From: Lepas anatifera
Lineage: Eukaryota > Arthropoda > Thecostraca > Lepadidae
Length of the DNA stretch: 64,000 nt
Assembly: GCA_034440635.1 (NCBI GenBank)
Contig: JAOTON010000399.1
Coordinates: 62,501-126,500, forward strand
Direction of reading: 5' to 3'
This document shows, in pieces, positions 1 to 10,491 of this stretch. Position numbers and translations under genes: made by a program. Every line of letters begins with the position of its first letter. The first letter of the stretch is position 1. The notes beneath the pieces are model-generated. The model searched no databases. It was not told the DNA's origin and saw only the letters and a list, made by a program, of their open reading frames with translations.

Positions 1-712
1 CGCCTATGCTCAAACTCCGTAGCCTCACTTCCGTACTGTCATGGATCCACCTATGCTCGAGCTCCCTAGCCCCACCCCCGTACTGATGTCCTGGATCCGC
101 CTATGCTCGAGCTCCTTAGCCCCAGCCCCGGACTGATGTCCTGGATTCGCCTATGATCGAGCTCCTTAGGCCCATCCCCGTACTAATGTCCTGGATCCGC
201 ATATCCTCGAGCTCCTTAGTCCACCCCCGTACTGATGTCCTAGATCCGCCTATGCTCAAACTCCTTAGCATCTACCCCCGTAATATGTCCTGGATCCGCT
301 TATGCTCCATCTCTTTAGCCCCACCCCGTACTGATGTCCTGGATCCGCCTATGCTCGAGCTCTTTAGCCCCTACCCCCTACTGATGGCCTTGATCCGCCT
401 ATGCTGGAACTCCCGAGTCCCACCCCGTACTGATGTCCTGAATGCGCTAATGCTCGAGCTTCCTAGCCCCATCCCCGTACTAATGTCCTGGATCCGCCTA
501 TGCTCTAACTCCCTAGCGCCACCCTCGTACTGATGTCCTGGATCCGCCTATGCTCTAACTCCCTAGCCCCACCCTCGTACTGATATCCTGGATCCGCCTA
601 TGCTCCAACTCTTTAGCCCCTACCCCCGTGCTTATGTTCTGGATCCGCTTATGCTCGAGCTCCTTACCGCCACACCCGTAACGACCCCACCTCCGTGCCA
701 CCCCCCCGAAAC
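1..712. repeat. 50-bp tandem array, copy 1
   Basis: About 13 degenerate units of 50 bp. Each unit has a BamHI-type GGATCC, the word GGATCCGCCTATG, a CTCGAG and a run of CCCCACCCCCG. Units differ by substitutions and 1-3 bp indels. On the minus strand each unit begins with CATAGGCGGATCCAGG, which is also the terminal sequence of the MITE that follows at 715. The long open frames across the array are by-products of the repeat and are not called as genes. Confidence 0.93.
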
Positions 713-714
713 GA

Positions 715-1137
715 CATAGGCGGATCCAAGGGGGAAAGGGGACAGGTGCCCCCCATAGAATCTTAGCGCCCCCTGAAATTGTCCCGGAAACCCCTGGAAA
801 GTTCGTTGGCACCCCCTGAAATGTCGTTTTTTCCCGAGATGCAGGTATCGGGGCCTACTGATAGGATTTAGCGCCTACTTGATAGGTTTTTCCGGCCAAA
901 AGTGGCGTCCCTGGTGTAGATAGCGCCCACCAGGAAGTTTCCCCTTCCACCTCGCCCCCAAAAGGCAATCCTGGATCCGCGTATGGGAAGCGACATTTCA
1001 GGGAGCGTCGTCGACCTTGAGAGGCGTGTCTTTACAATTTCAGAGGGCGCCGATGGTCGATTGGGGGTTGGGGGAGGGGGATGGGGGGAGAAGGGTGGGG
1101 GGGCACCTAGCCTACTTATTCCCTGGATCCACCCATG
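715..1137. mobile_element. GGATCC-ended MITE, copy 1
   Basis: A 423-bp noncoding element with imperfect inverted ends: left CATAGGCGGATCCAAGGG, right (reverse complement) CATGGGTGGATCCAGGG. A GGTGCCCCCC run lies just inside both ends. An internal copy of the end sequence lies near 975-990. A same-length relative is at 12330-12752 and a shorter one at 24498-24773. No clear target duplication was found, so the superfamily is not assigned. Confidence 0.65.
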
Positions 1138-2444
1138 GTCCAAAAACAGAAACATAATACTCTTATTGTAAATTTGGACTTTTACGGTACTCTAATTACT
1201 TGTCATACATTATGCGTAGTATTGGGTACTTTTTTACCAGACCATAACCACATAAATATAAACAGAAACGGCCGCTCCGATCGCCGGCAGTTGCCGCGGC
1301 GTGGACGCAGAGTTGACGCGTGGTGATGTGCTACAACGATGCGTGGAGAAACGGCATGTTAGTAAAGGTAACTTGGTGTTTCATTGATATCTATGCAAGT
1401 GGAATGTCGACATATGTCTCTTACCTAGCTGCATGCAAAATTTCATTTCCCTCCAAAGACTCTAACCACCCTAAACCCCGGTGTGAAGCAAAAATGAACC
1501 GATAAAATTACCACTTTGAAATGTATTTTACGGCTGTTAACGCGGAAGCCGTAAGAGATAAGTGGGGGGTATGAGTGAGAAAAATGACGGCAACGAAGTT
1601 TTCTATCCAGCCGTGTTAAGTTCAATACCGTAGCTATCATGGTCTGGAAATAAGGGGGCTGAGAATAAAAATTTTAAAAACCTATATTTTATTTTTGCCT
1701 CTAAAATAAAAAGTTTCAGTCTGAAAGTTTTTATCTCTAAATATATCATTAAGGAGGCTATTCTCTTTTATTATCTGAAATGCGAACTAATTTTTATTCA
1801 TTAGATCGGAAGATATAAGGGTTTGAATGATATTTTTGGAAATGCAGACATTCACGGAATGGGCCAAAAAGGACCCTTAAATTTCCGTTTTTGTTTTGTT
1901 TTTGTGTTTGTGCAGTACTGCACAAACCGGCCGTTAAGTTGGTATTTAACTCAGAACCTGAACTGCTGTAGCTTCAGATATTTCGAGCCTGTAGTTTAGA
2001 CCATGAGTTTTATGCCAAATTTAGGGTGCAAAGTTTAAAGGCAAATTTAGAGTCTTAAATTTAAAACTTTTTCTTTCCAACTTTTTGTGTGAACTACAAA
2101 TTTCCCTGATGTAAAAGGGTGCAAGTTTGAAGACTGTAGATGACTTAGCAAAAAATAGAAAAATAAAAGTTAAAAATCACATAATGCAAAATTCTGGGCA
2201 AAATTTTGAAAATTTCAAAAATTGACAACCGTGGTGCTTATTCATTTGGAAGTGCTTTCTATCCACAAAAGTTTTAAGTCTCTGATACCAGCGCTCAAAA
2301 CAGACAACAACAGCAACAACCTCGGCCTGCGGCCTCGGCAGGTGCCGCTCTGGCGCAGGAGAAGCCGGTGACAATGTACGTTAGCCAAACAGTTCGATTG
2401 ACAGGCGAGTTTTTTCAGCAGTTTGATACTTATAACAACGCAAT
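1138..2444. repeat. Composite repeat body, copy A
   Basis: AT-rich noncoding body that recurs at 3634-4964 and 12753-14336 and, diverged, at 15980-16448. It carries the 16-bp palindrome TGTGCAGTACTGCACA near 1910 and ends with a CAGACAACAACAG run followed by a GC-rich segment (CCTCGGCCTGCGGCCTCGG). This copy stops at about 2444, some 290 bp earlier than copies B and C, and passes straight into a 50-bp array. No protein was recognised. Confidence 0.75.
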
Positions 2445-2832
2445 GTTTACTGATATCCTGGATCCGCCTATGCTAGAACTCTCTAGCCCCTACCTCCGTG
2501 CTGATGTCCTTGATCCGCCTATACTCGAGCCCCTTAGCCCCACCCCCGTATTGATGTCCTGGATCCGCCTCTGCTCGAGCTCCTTAGCCCCACACCCATA
2601 CTTATGTCCTGGATCCGCCTATGCTCCAGCTCCTTAGCCCCACCCCCGTACTGATGTCCTGGATCCGCCTCTGCTCGAGCTCCTTAGCCCCACACCCATA
2701 CTTATGTCCTGGATCCGCCTATGCTCCAGCCCCTTAGCCCCACCCCCGTATTGATGTCCTGGATCCGCCTATGCTCGAGCTCCTTAGCCCCACCCCCCAT
2801 ACTAATGGCCTGGATCCGCCACTACTTATTAA
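2445..2832. repeat. 50-bp tandem array, copy 2
   Basis: About eight units of the same 50-bp repeat, with two near-identical 100-bp stretches (2536-2635 and 2636-2735) that suggest recent local duplication. It directly follows the truncated body A. Confidence 0.9.
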
Positions 2833-2984
2833 GCTTATTTAAGCAGGGAGTGCAAGGAGTCACGTGTCATTTGTGTCATTGTGGTATTACCACAAAGAGG
2901 TTTATTCGGCTGGGAAAGAAATGGTGTGCAACGGTGGATCCTTTGGCCAGTGCTGCTTATGGTTAGAGGATGGATTAACTAGTG

Positions 2985-3235
2985 GGTAGATAGATAGACA
3001 GATGATAAAGTTTTATTGGACGGAAACAATATGACAGTTATAACAAATAGATTGACGCAAAAGCCCGAAGGCTTAAGTGGTGGGGCCTCTCTTATCTCTC
3101 TCATAAAACACATCACTTTTCTCGGACCTATCACACACATACACAGTAAGATTTGGACACACATAAAGAAACAAAACACAACAAACCAAACAAGCAAACC
3201 AGTTCTTGACCACCATTTTGTTTTTTATTCGTCGC
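2985..3235 (-). other. Non-LTR-like 3' terminus with UUCG hairpin
   Basis: Read on the minus strand, this segment has a stem-loop AAGCC-TTCG-GGCTT (3061-3074), then AATAAA within GTCCAATAAAACTTT, then a short (ATCT)-type tail near 2987-3000. This order (hairpin, poly(A) signal, microsatellite tail) is typical of the 3' end of a non-LTR retrotransposon. No coding part of the parent element is present, so the family is not assigned. Confidence 0.4.
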
Positions 3236-3633
3236 AATTCGCCGCAGCGAGCGGTACCCTACCGCACGGCCGCCACCCGGCCGTCCGACTGATATGAATA
3301 TCTAATAGACAACGCGCCCGCCGCACGAGTAGAGGAGCCGAAACGAGACAGACTACCCTGCCACCACCGGGCATTCGCGCTGGTCTATAGCATGCATAGA
3401 TAGCTATGGTATCTGTCTCGCATAGCAGCTACAAGTGCGCCGCCCGCAGCGACGCTACGGCCGAACGGCGGGGTGACGTTTCGAGCGGGAAACATACTAG
3501 CATTGTGTATTACATTTAATTAAATGTACACTGTTGTTGCTATGATATGCAACCTGCTGCGATGGCAAGATATGTCTTTGAACTAGCTTTTTGCCGAATT
3601 TTATCCACTTCCATCTATATTAACCATTCGAAA
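3236..3633. other. Unassigned GC-rich segment
   Basis: This stretch lies between the non-LTR-like terminus and body B. It is rich in CG dinucleotides and short inverted words (GCATGCATAGATAGCTATG). I see no open frame, RNA gene or transposon end I can name. Confidence 0.5.
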
Positions 3634-4964
3634 TCCTGGTGTGAAGCAAAAATGAACCGATAAAATTACCACTTCGAAATGTATTTTACGGCTGTTAGCG
3701 CGGAAGCCGTAAGAGATAAGTGGGGAGTATGAGTGAGAAAAATGACGGCAACAAAGTTTTCTATCCAGCCGTGTTAAGTTCAATACCGTAGCTATCATGG
3801 TCTGGAAACCAGGGGGCTGAGAATAAAAATTTTAAAAACTTATATTTTATTTTTGCCTATAAAATAAAAAGTTTCAGTCTGAAAGTTTTTATCTCTAAAT
3901 ATATAATAAAGGAGGCTATTCTCTTTTATTATCTGAAATGGGAACTAATTTTTATCAATTAGATCGGAAGATATAAGGGTTTGAATGATATTTTGGGAAA
4001 TGCAGACCTTCACGGAATGAGCCAAAAAGGACCCTTAAATTTCCGTTTTTGTTTTGTTTCTGTGTTTGTGCAGTACTGCACAAACCGAACTTTAAGTTGA
4101 TATTTGACTCAGAACCTGAACTGCTGTAGCTTCAGATATTTCTGCCTGTAGTTTAGACCATGAGTTTTATGCCAAATTTAGGGTGCAAAGTTTAAAAGCT
4201 AATTTAGAGGCCTAAATTTAAAGCTTTTTCTTTCCAACTTTTTGTGTGAACTGCAAATTTCCCTGATGTAAAAGGGTGCAAGTTTGAAGAGTCTAGATGA
4301 ATTAGCAAAAAATAAAAAAATAAAAGTTAAAAATCACATAATGCATAATTCCGGGCAAAATTTTGAAAATTTTGAAAATTGACAACCGTCGTGCTTATTC
4401 ATTTGGAAGTGCCTTCTATCCACAAAAGTTTTAGGTCTCTGATACCGGCGCTCAGAACAGACAACAACAGACAGCCACGACGAGACCGGAAAAACTGTCA
4501 GAATAGAAGCCGTTTCTTACTTCGTTCGTCACCGGCTTCTGACAGACAACCTCGGCCTGCGGCCTCGGCAGGTGCCGCTCTGGCGCAGGAGAAGCCGGTG
4601 ACAATGTACGTTAGCCAAACAGTTCGATTGACAGGCGAGTTTTTTCAGCAGTTTGATACTTATAACAACGCAATGTTGGAGTTTTAGGTTTTGTGTTCCC
4701 ATTATGGCTCCATTCAATCCCCTGTCTAGGCCCATGTTTTCCTAAATTAGCATGTCTCTGCATACTGCACCACGCTTGCCCTCTGTTCATATCATCAAAT
4801 AAATAAACACACGCATAATGTTTGTTTTGTTAAGCAAAGACTGGGCATGACGAGAAGAAAGGAGATACAATATAAAATATGATGGGTTTTGCGACGGTAT
4901 TTCACCTATACCTGCAGATTTTCACCCAATTCAGCCTATTTGTTACCGAGTTATGCCCCAGCTC
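3634..4964. repeat. Composite repeat body, copy B
   Basis: Second copy of the AT-rich body, starting inside it (equivalent to about 1478 in copy A) and running to its full 3' limit. The last 290 bp, absent in copy A, include an AAATAAATAAAC stretch near 4800. The palindrome TGTGCAGTACTGCACA is conserved near 4067. This copy holds one unit of the hairpin minisatellite that is expanded at 16449-17988. Confidence 0.75.
4478..4548. repeat. Single hairpin minisatellite unit in body B
   Basis: One copy of the roughly 70-bp unit (CGACGAGACCGGAAAAACTG, then GTCAGAATAGAAGCCG, a 19-21 nt loop and CGGCTTCTGAC). The same position is empty in copies A and C, where the CAGACAACAACA run joins the GC-rich segment directly. 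Confidence 0.85.
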
Positions 4965-5566
4965 GAGACCTCAGCCCCACCACCGAACTGATGTCCTGGA
5001 TCCGCCTATGCTCGAGCGAGCTCCTTACCCCACCCCGTTACATATGTCCTGGATCTGCCTATGCTCGAACTCCGTAGCCCCACCTCTATACTGCCCTGGA
5101 TCCGCCTATGCTTGAACTCCTTAGCCCCTACCCCTACTGATGTCCTGGATCCGCCTATGCTCGAGCTCCCGAGCCCCACCTACGTACTGATGTCCTGAAT
5201 CCGCTGATGCTCGAGCTCCTTAGCCCCACCCCCGTACTGATGTCCTGGATCCGCTTTTGTTTTAACTCTTTAGCCCCTACCTGTTTTAACTCTTTAGCCC
5301 CTTGATGTCCTGGATCCGCTTATGCTCGAGCTCCTTAGCCCCACCCCCGTACTGATGTCTTTGATCCGCCTATACTCGAGGCCCCTTAGCCCCAGCCCCG
5401 TACTGATGTCCTGGATCCGCCTCTGCTCGAGCTCCTTAGCCCGACACCCATACTGATGTCCTGGATCCGCCTATGCTCGAGCTCCTTAGCCCCACCTCCG
5501 TACAGATGTCCTGGATCCGCCTATGCTGGATCTCCTTAGCCCCATCCCCGTACCGATATGCTGGAT
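4965..5566. repeat. 50-bp tandem array, copy 3 (left of LINE)
   Basis: About 11 units of the 50-bp repeat, interrupted at 5566 by the I-like LINE. The array resumes at 10492. The word GATATGCTGGAT at 5555-5566 is repeated at 10492-10503, as expected for a target-site duplication. Confidence 0.9.
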
Positions 5567-5829
5567 CTTCATCATCATCATTATTGGTGTTTAGGGGTGC
5601 GCCGACTACTAAGGTCATTTTGCGCCCATAACAAAGGAGGGGTTAAAAAAACATCAAAGGTACACAGACTTACAGCGTGGTTCATATCAGACTACGACAG
5701 TGCTAGCAGTCGTCCAACCAAAACTAGAATAGAAAGATGTTCTGTAGAATAAAAGGTGGATGAAGAACATTATAAAAGGGGTCAGCCCTAGCAATTTCAA
5801 GCAGGTCAAGCCATACAAAACCTAAACAA

Positions 5830-6922
5830 TTACGAAGGCGAGTAGATGGTATTAAACCCGATGCTTTTAAGATAGCGCATTATGTTGCTGATTTCAACAG
5901 AGGGTTGTTCTCCTAAGAGACAGTCTAGCGTGGGAAATCTCGGTAGACAGCGGGCTCTCTCGATCTCAAAGTCCCGGCATTCTATTAGCACATGTTTAAC
6001 TGTTAGTCTTTCACCACAACGCGGGCACTCTGGCGGGACGTGACTGGCAAAAAGGTAAGAGTGTGTAGAGTGGGTGTGCCCAATGCGCAGTCTACAAAGT
6101 ATCACTTCTTCCCTTCTGCAGCACGCGTTGCTAGACGACCACAGTCCCAGCCGGGGTTTAAGTTCTCTGAGCTTCCTGCCCTTGGGATCGCCGTCCCATC
6201 GACGCTGCCATACCTCGGTCAGGTGATTCCTAACGTATGGAAACAAGTCAAAAAAGGGGACTTTAATTCCCCGTGGGGGCTCTCCTCTCGCCGCGTCTTT
6301 GGCTGCACTGTCCGCCCTCTCGTTACCAGAAATCCCACAGTAGCTCGGCACCCACACAAGCGTTACATGCTTTCCCCGGCTCATAGCTTTATGTATCTTC
6401 TCTCTAATAAGGGGTAAAAGGTATGAGCTCGATGGGCCATGGTTAGAAGCTTGAAGTGATTGTAAGGATGACAGTGAGTCACTAACAATTACGCATCGGT
6501 TCGTTCTCAAACGTAAAACCTGGTCCATACATCGAGATATCGCATATAACTCCGCTGTAAAAACTGAGGCCATCGGTGGCAGAGTGAAACGTCTTTCAAC
6601 ATCAGCACTGACGAATGCGCATCCAGTTCCATCAACACTCTTCGATCCATCCGTAAAAAATAATGTGTGATTTGGGTACGTATCCGAGCAGTATTTCAGA
6701 AAACTTTGTCGAACTGCCTCTGGCATCAGGCCCCTGGTCAGCCCCAGGAGCCGCGTGTCTATAAAGACCCTGGAAGTCCGCCATGGCTCAGCAGCAGGCA
6801 GCTGCATCGACTCGACGCCCTCAGGATCAACACCAGCCTCCCGAAGCCACGCACGGACTCTAATTCCGGGGTGTCGAGTGGATGCACGAGAGCCATTATC
6901 TATTTGCCTCAGGTTAGCGTTG
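5830..6922 (-). pseudogene. I-like LINE ORF2: RNase H and C-terminal zinc finger
   Basis: RNase H removes the RNA strand during target-primed reverse transcription. Numbering the open frame from 7032, the four acidic catalytic positions are visible: D128 (FFTDGSK), E161 (TAELYAI), D185 (VSDSLSS) and D241 (GNERAD). The usual His of VPSHxGI is Tyr here (VPSYCGI). A Cys/His cluster follows (residues about 305-355, ending ECPRCGERLTVKHVLIEC), as is common after RNase H in this group. The first 36 codons of the open frame come from the neighbouring TTAA element, so the LINE part starts near 6922. The frame is otherwise intact to its stop at 5830. It cannot act alone because it is cut off from its RT. 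Confidence 0.88.
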
Positions 6923-7328
6923 TTAACCTTCGCCCGGGTGGGGGGTCTTTTTAGACCCCCTCGGGTTTTTCGAAGTGACCAAAAAACGGCGGCGCGCAGC
7001 CGCCAAACTTGGTCTAGCTGTTCCTTCATCATTTTTACATCTTTCCTGAAAATTTTGGCTCAAGGTCATATCAGGTCAGGTCACCAGGCCAGGTGAAGTG
7101 ACCTCACCTCAAAAAATACTTAGGACGGCATAACTAAAAGAAGGGTCAATCGATCAAGTTGAAACTCATACCACATCTTGGGCCCACCAGGAGCTACAAC
7201 ATTTGTTCCGGGATTTTTGATATTGGTGACCTAAGGTCATGTGCAGAGCATGACCTCCCCATTGACAATGCATGGGGAAAATCACGAAATGAGCTTTTCT
7301 CAGTAAGTATGGATGGATCTCAGTAAGT
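6923..7328. mobile_element. AGGTCA-rich TTAA element, left part
   Basis: It begins with TTAA (6923-6926) followed by CCTTCGCCCGGGTGG, then a hairpin of CG-rich sequence (GGCGGCGCGCAGCCGCC). Next come clustered half-sites at 7068-7110 (AGGTCATATCAGGTCAGGTC, then TGACCT) and the family module TTCCGGGATTTTTGATA with GGTGACCTAAGGTCA. The right end is absent: the L1/Tx1-like LINE begins where it should continue. A short direct repeat, TCTCAGTAAGTATGGATG, stutters at 7297-7357. Confidence 0.7.
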
Positions 7329-9023
7329 ATGGATCTCAGTAAGTATGGATGGATCTCACAATATATAGACGATACAACTTTGTTCGTAAAAGACATTGAC
7401 TCAGCCAAGAATGCTTTGGAGCTAGTGAAGGAATTCGGAATGTACTCCGGCCTGCAATTAAATCTAAATAAATGCAAATTTATGTGGTTAGGCTCCCAGA
7501 AACGCTCAGCGGAACGTATTTGTGGACAAGAACCTAATGAGCGAGTAAAGATTTTAGGCGTTACATTTAGTGCCTTGCATGAGTGTAGCGACATTAATAT
7601 TCAGCCAGCTATGATTAAGATTCAAAATGTTTTAAACCAGTGGTCCCAGCGAAATCTCACGCTTAAAGGGAAAATAACAATAGCAAAAGCTCTCGTTATT
7701 TCTCAGCTAATCCACATGACCTCCGCAGTAATTTTTCAAAAGAGACATCTAGACACAATCCAAAGTAAAATTATGCGTTTCATTTGGAGGGGGCGTCCGC
7801 CAAAAGTTGCCAGAGAGGTGCTGTGTCAAGAAGTCAAGAATGGGGGCTTAAACTGTCCAAATGTGATAAATCTTTATAAAGGGCTGCGTTGCTCTTGGAT
7901 GGGCAGAATCTTGTGGAATATGGATATAGGGTTCGCAAAAATTTTTCAGAAAAGGATTCGTGTTAAGTTAGAGCACATATTGCATATGAATTACAATTTT
8001 GCGTGGGTTAATGACAGAAGAGTAGCTGCGTTTTATAGGGAAATGTTATGTTGGTTCAGAGAAGCGGTCCCCATCAAAGAACCTACTTGTGGAAAGGAAG
8101 TGCGTAAACAAATAGTGTGGAATAATGAAGCTATTCGGGTGGAAGGGAAAATTATTTTCAATGCTGCATTGTACGAAAACAGTATATTGCTCCTTGATGC
8201 ATTCCTTAATCATCAGGGACGAATCTTAGATTATAATTCGTTTAAGGAAAGCAACAACTTGACACGATTGGATCCTCTTGTTTATATGGGCTGGTGCCGG
8301 GCCATTCCTGCGATATGGAAACGGCTTGCCGTTGGTAGTGAAACACTAACCGTTGAGGAGAAGGTGCTTGGCCGTGGCATAGAAGTGAAAGGAAAAGTTG
8401 TCCCGGTTCAGTGGATCAAAGTTAAATATTTTTCAAACAAATTTCTAAAGGAGATAACCCCCAGAGCGCAAATAAAATGGATAAATGAAGGAGTTGAATA
8501 CGGAGAAGACTGGTGTAAAGTATACTTACTTCCATTTAACATCACGAAATCAACAAAGCTTCAAAATTTACAATATAGGATAGTTCATAGGTTTTTTCCA
8601 ACTCGAAGATTCTTGTGTATACGAAAAGTGATAGATGATCCATTCTGTGATAGGTGCGGTAACGTAGAGACAATTGAGCATTTCTTCGTAGAGTGTGGAG
8701 AGGTTAGAGAATTTTGGGATGATCTAGTTAGAAAAATTAACTCAAAGCTTGCCACAACAAAACAGTTCTTAGGCAACGTTACAAACATTCTCTTTGGATC
8801 ATTAGGAACATTGAATGTTGTCAATGTAATAGTTTTGGCTGCAAAACAGTTCATTGTGAATCAGAGGTTTAAGGATGAAGAAATAAAGATGGGAGTTTTC
8901 TCAAAATTTCTGGAAAAAACATTTCAAATGGAACGGTGCATTGCAAAGAATGACAGAAGAATTGACAGGTTTAACGAGAGGTGGCTACCATTTATCAATG
9001 AACATTTTGAGCTTTGTATTTAG
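7329..9023 (+). pseudogene. L1/Tx1-like LINE ORF2, C-terminal two-thirds
   Basis: An uninterrupted 564-codon frame covering the end of a reverse transcriptase and its C-terminal domain. It opens at the catalytic motif (QYIDDTTLF, residues 11-19), continues through SGLQLNLNKCKFMWLG and the WSQRNLTLKGKI thumb-type segment, and ends with a zf-RVT-like finger near residues 437-457 (FCDRCGN...EHFFVEC). These are features of L1/Tx1-type ORF2 proteins. The endonuclease and RT palm motifs upstream of YIDD are missing, so it is 5'-truncated and inactive. The frame has no stops, suggesting a young insertion. The first few codons include the stuttered junction repeat. Confidence 0.85.
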
Positions 9024-9310
9024 TTCGTATAATCTGGACCCACTTCGGCGAGCTGCATGTGGTGAAGGAGGTTATCGTGATGTGAAGTGATCTGTGAAGT
9101 GTATGGAATCAACGTGATTGCACATTGTGGGAGAGTAGGGATTGGGGGGTGGGGTGGGGTAGGGTGGGTTTGGTACCGAGGCGATGGTACGTTGAAGCGA
9201 CGTGGGATTATTACTGTGACACCAGTGGCAAGGTGTGAATGAAAATTGTTCAATTGCCTCGCAAATTTTACAGCCGTGTTTTGTGAAATACGTTCTTCCA
9301 ACAGAAAAAA
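9024..9310 (+). other. 3' UTR and poly(A) of the L1/Tx1-like LINE
   Basis: Noncoding tail after the ORF stop, with a G-rich tract (GGGGTGGGGTAGGGTGGG near 9147) and an A7 run at 9304-9310. The I-like RT frame resumes exactly there on the other strand. A 3' poly(A) fits L1-type target-primed integration. Confidence 0.6.
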
Positions 9311-10482
9311 ACGTCATGCGAGTTAAAACCTTGAGAATATTGAGACAGCTAAAGCATCTCTCCCTTAGTTCCCTGAGGTGCGGAAGGTATGTAAGCCGGC
9401 GGTCAAGAACCAAACCGAGAAAGCGTGTCTGGTTTACTACTTCTATCTGCTGCCCTCCAATCTTTAAAACGGGATCCTCACAGACTCTCCGCCGGGTACA
9501 GAAATGCATGCACTTTGTTTTAGCCGTCGAAAAGGATAGACCATTCCTCTCGCTCCACCGCTGCAGTTGATCGAGGCACAGCTGCAGCTATCTTTGTGCT
9601 GTAGAGGTGGAAGACGTGGTGACCCATATGGAAAAGTCGTCTACGAAAATAGCGCGAGAGACATTTGGCGACAGACTGTCCCCTATATCATTAATCATCA
9701 CAGCAAACAATGCTACGGACAAAACGCTACCTTGTGTGGTGCCATTCTCCTGCATGTGCTGCTCTGACATAAATGATCCAACCCGAAATCTGAAACGCCT
9801 GTTCTTCAAAAAGTTAAGAATAAACCAGCCCAGATGACCTCGCACTCCCATTTCAAAAAGTTTTTTCAAGATTCCGTACCTCCAAGTCCGATCATAAGCT
9901 CGCTCCACGTCAAAGAAAACCGCGATTGTGTGCTGTTTGTTAGCTAGTCCCTCCCTAACTGCCACATCGAGTCTAATGAGGTGGTCGAGGGTGCTTCTTC
10001 CCTGGCGGAAGCCGCACTGCACGTTGGACAAGAGACCATTACTTTCCAGAAACCACATAAGCCGCACACTAATCATTCTCTCAAATAATTTGGAAACACT
10101 TGATGTCAGTGAAACAGGCCGGAAGTCCTCGGGCGAATCTCCTGGCTTCCCCGGCTTCTGGATAGGGATAACAATCGATTCCCGCCACTGTTCCGGAAAG
10201 TCGTTATTTTCCCACATGCTATTAAAAATATCGAGCAATGATGAAAGTGATTGCGCAGGAAGATGTAGTATCATTTGATTGGTAATTTGATCACTGCCAG
10301 GCGCCACATGCTTGAGATTTTTCAATGCCGCTTCCATCTCCTCCTTGGAGAAAACTAAATTGTATGACGCTGAATTGTCGTTCCCGGAAATTTTTTGGCC
10401 AGCGCTCTTGAATTTCTCGGTATCTTAAGAAATGGGGGCTTTGAGAGGTGTTGCTACAACGGTCTCGGAAGGTTTTTGCCAT
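9306..10482 (-). pseudogene. I-like LINE ORF2: reverse transcriptase
   Basis: Reverse transcriptase of the I-like element. In the 249-codon frame starting at 10337 the palm motifs are FFDVERAYD (D143), TQGSVLS (residues 201-207) and the catalytic FVDD (231-234); valine before DD is common in this group. An in-frame TAG at 9588-9590 is followed by the thumb in the same frame (LDQLQRWSERNGLSFSTAK and NQTRFLGLVLDRRLTY), ending at 9306 where another LINE joins. Upstream, 10482-10400 continues in a different frame (MAKTFRDRCSNTSQSPHFLR), so one frameshift lies near 10380-10400. These lesions mark it as dead. Confidence 0.88.
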
Positions 10483-10491
10483 AATATGCTG

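Larger units (their letters stand above)
5567..10491 (-). mobile_element. I-like LINE, 5'-truncated, with nested insertions
   Basis: A minus-strand non-LTR retrotransposon whose coding parts run in order from reverse transcriptase (10482 to 9306) to RNase H plus a Cys/His finger (6922 to 5830). Its 3' UTR ends in a (CAT/AAT)-type tail at 5567-5600. RT followed by RNase H, with a VDD catalytic motif, is the layout of the I/Nimb/Loa group. Everything 5' of the RT is missing, as in typical 5' truncation. The part between RT thumb and RNase H is replaced by a TTAA-type element (6923-7328) and an L1/Tx1-like LINE (7329-9310). A 12-bp duplication flanks the unit. Confidence 0.85.

Noticed and set aside
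153..533. Open frames across the 50-bp arrays (e.g. 126 codons)
   Set aside because: Repeat-derived; the same text shifts frame with indels between units.
715..1137. hAT assignment of the GGATCC MITE
   Set aside because: The ends resemble hAT in style, but the flanking 8-mers (CGAAACGA and GTCCAAAA) do not match.
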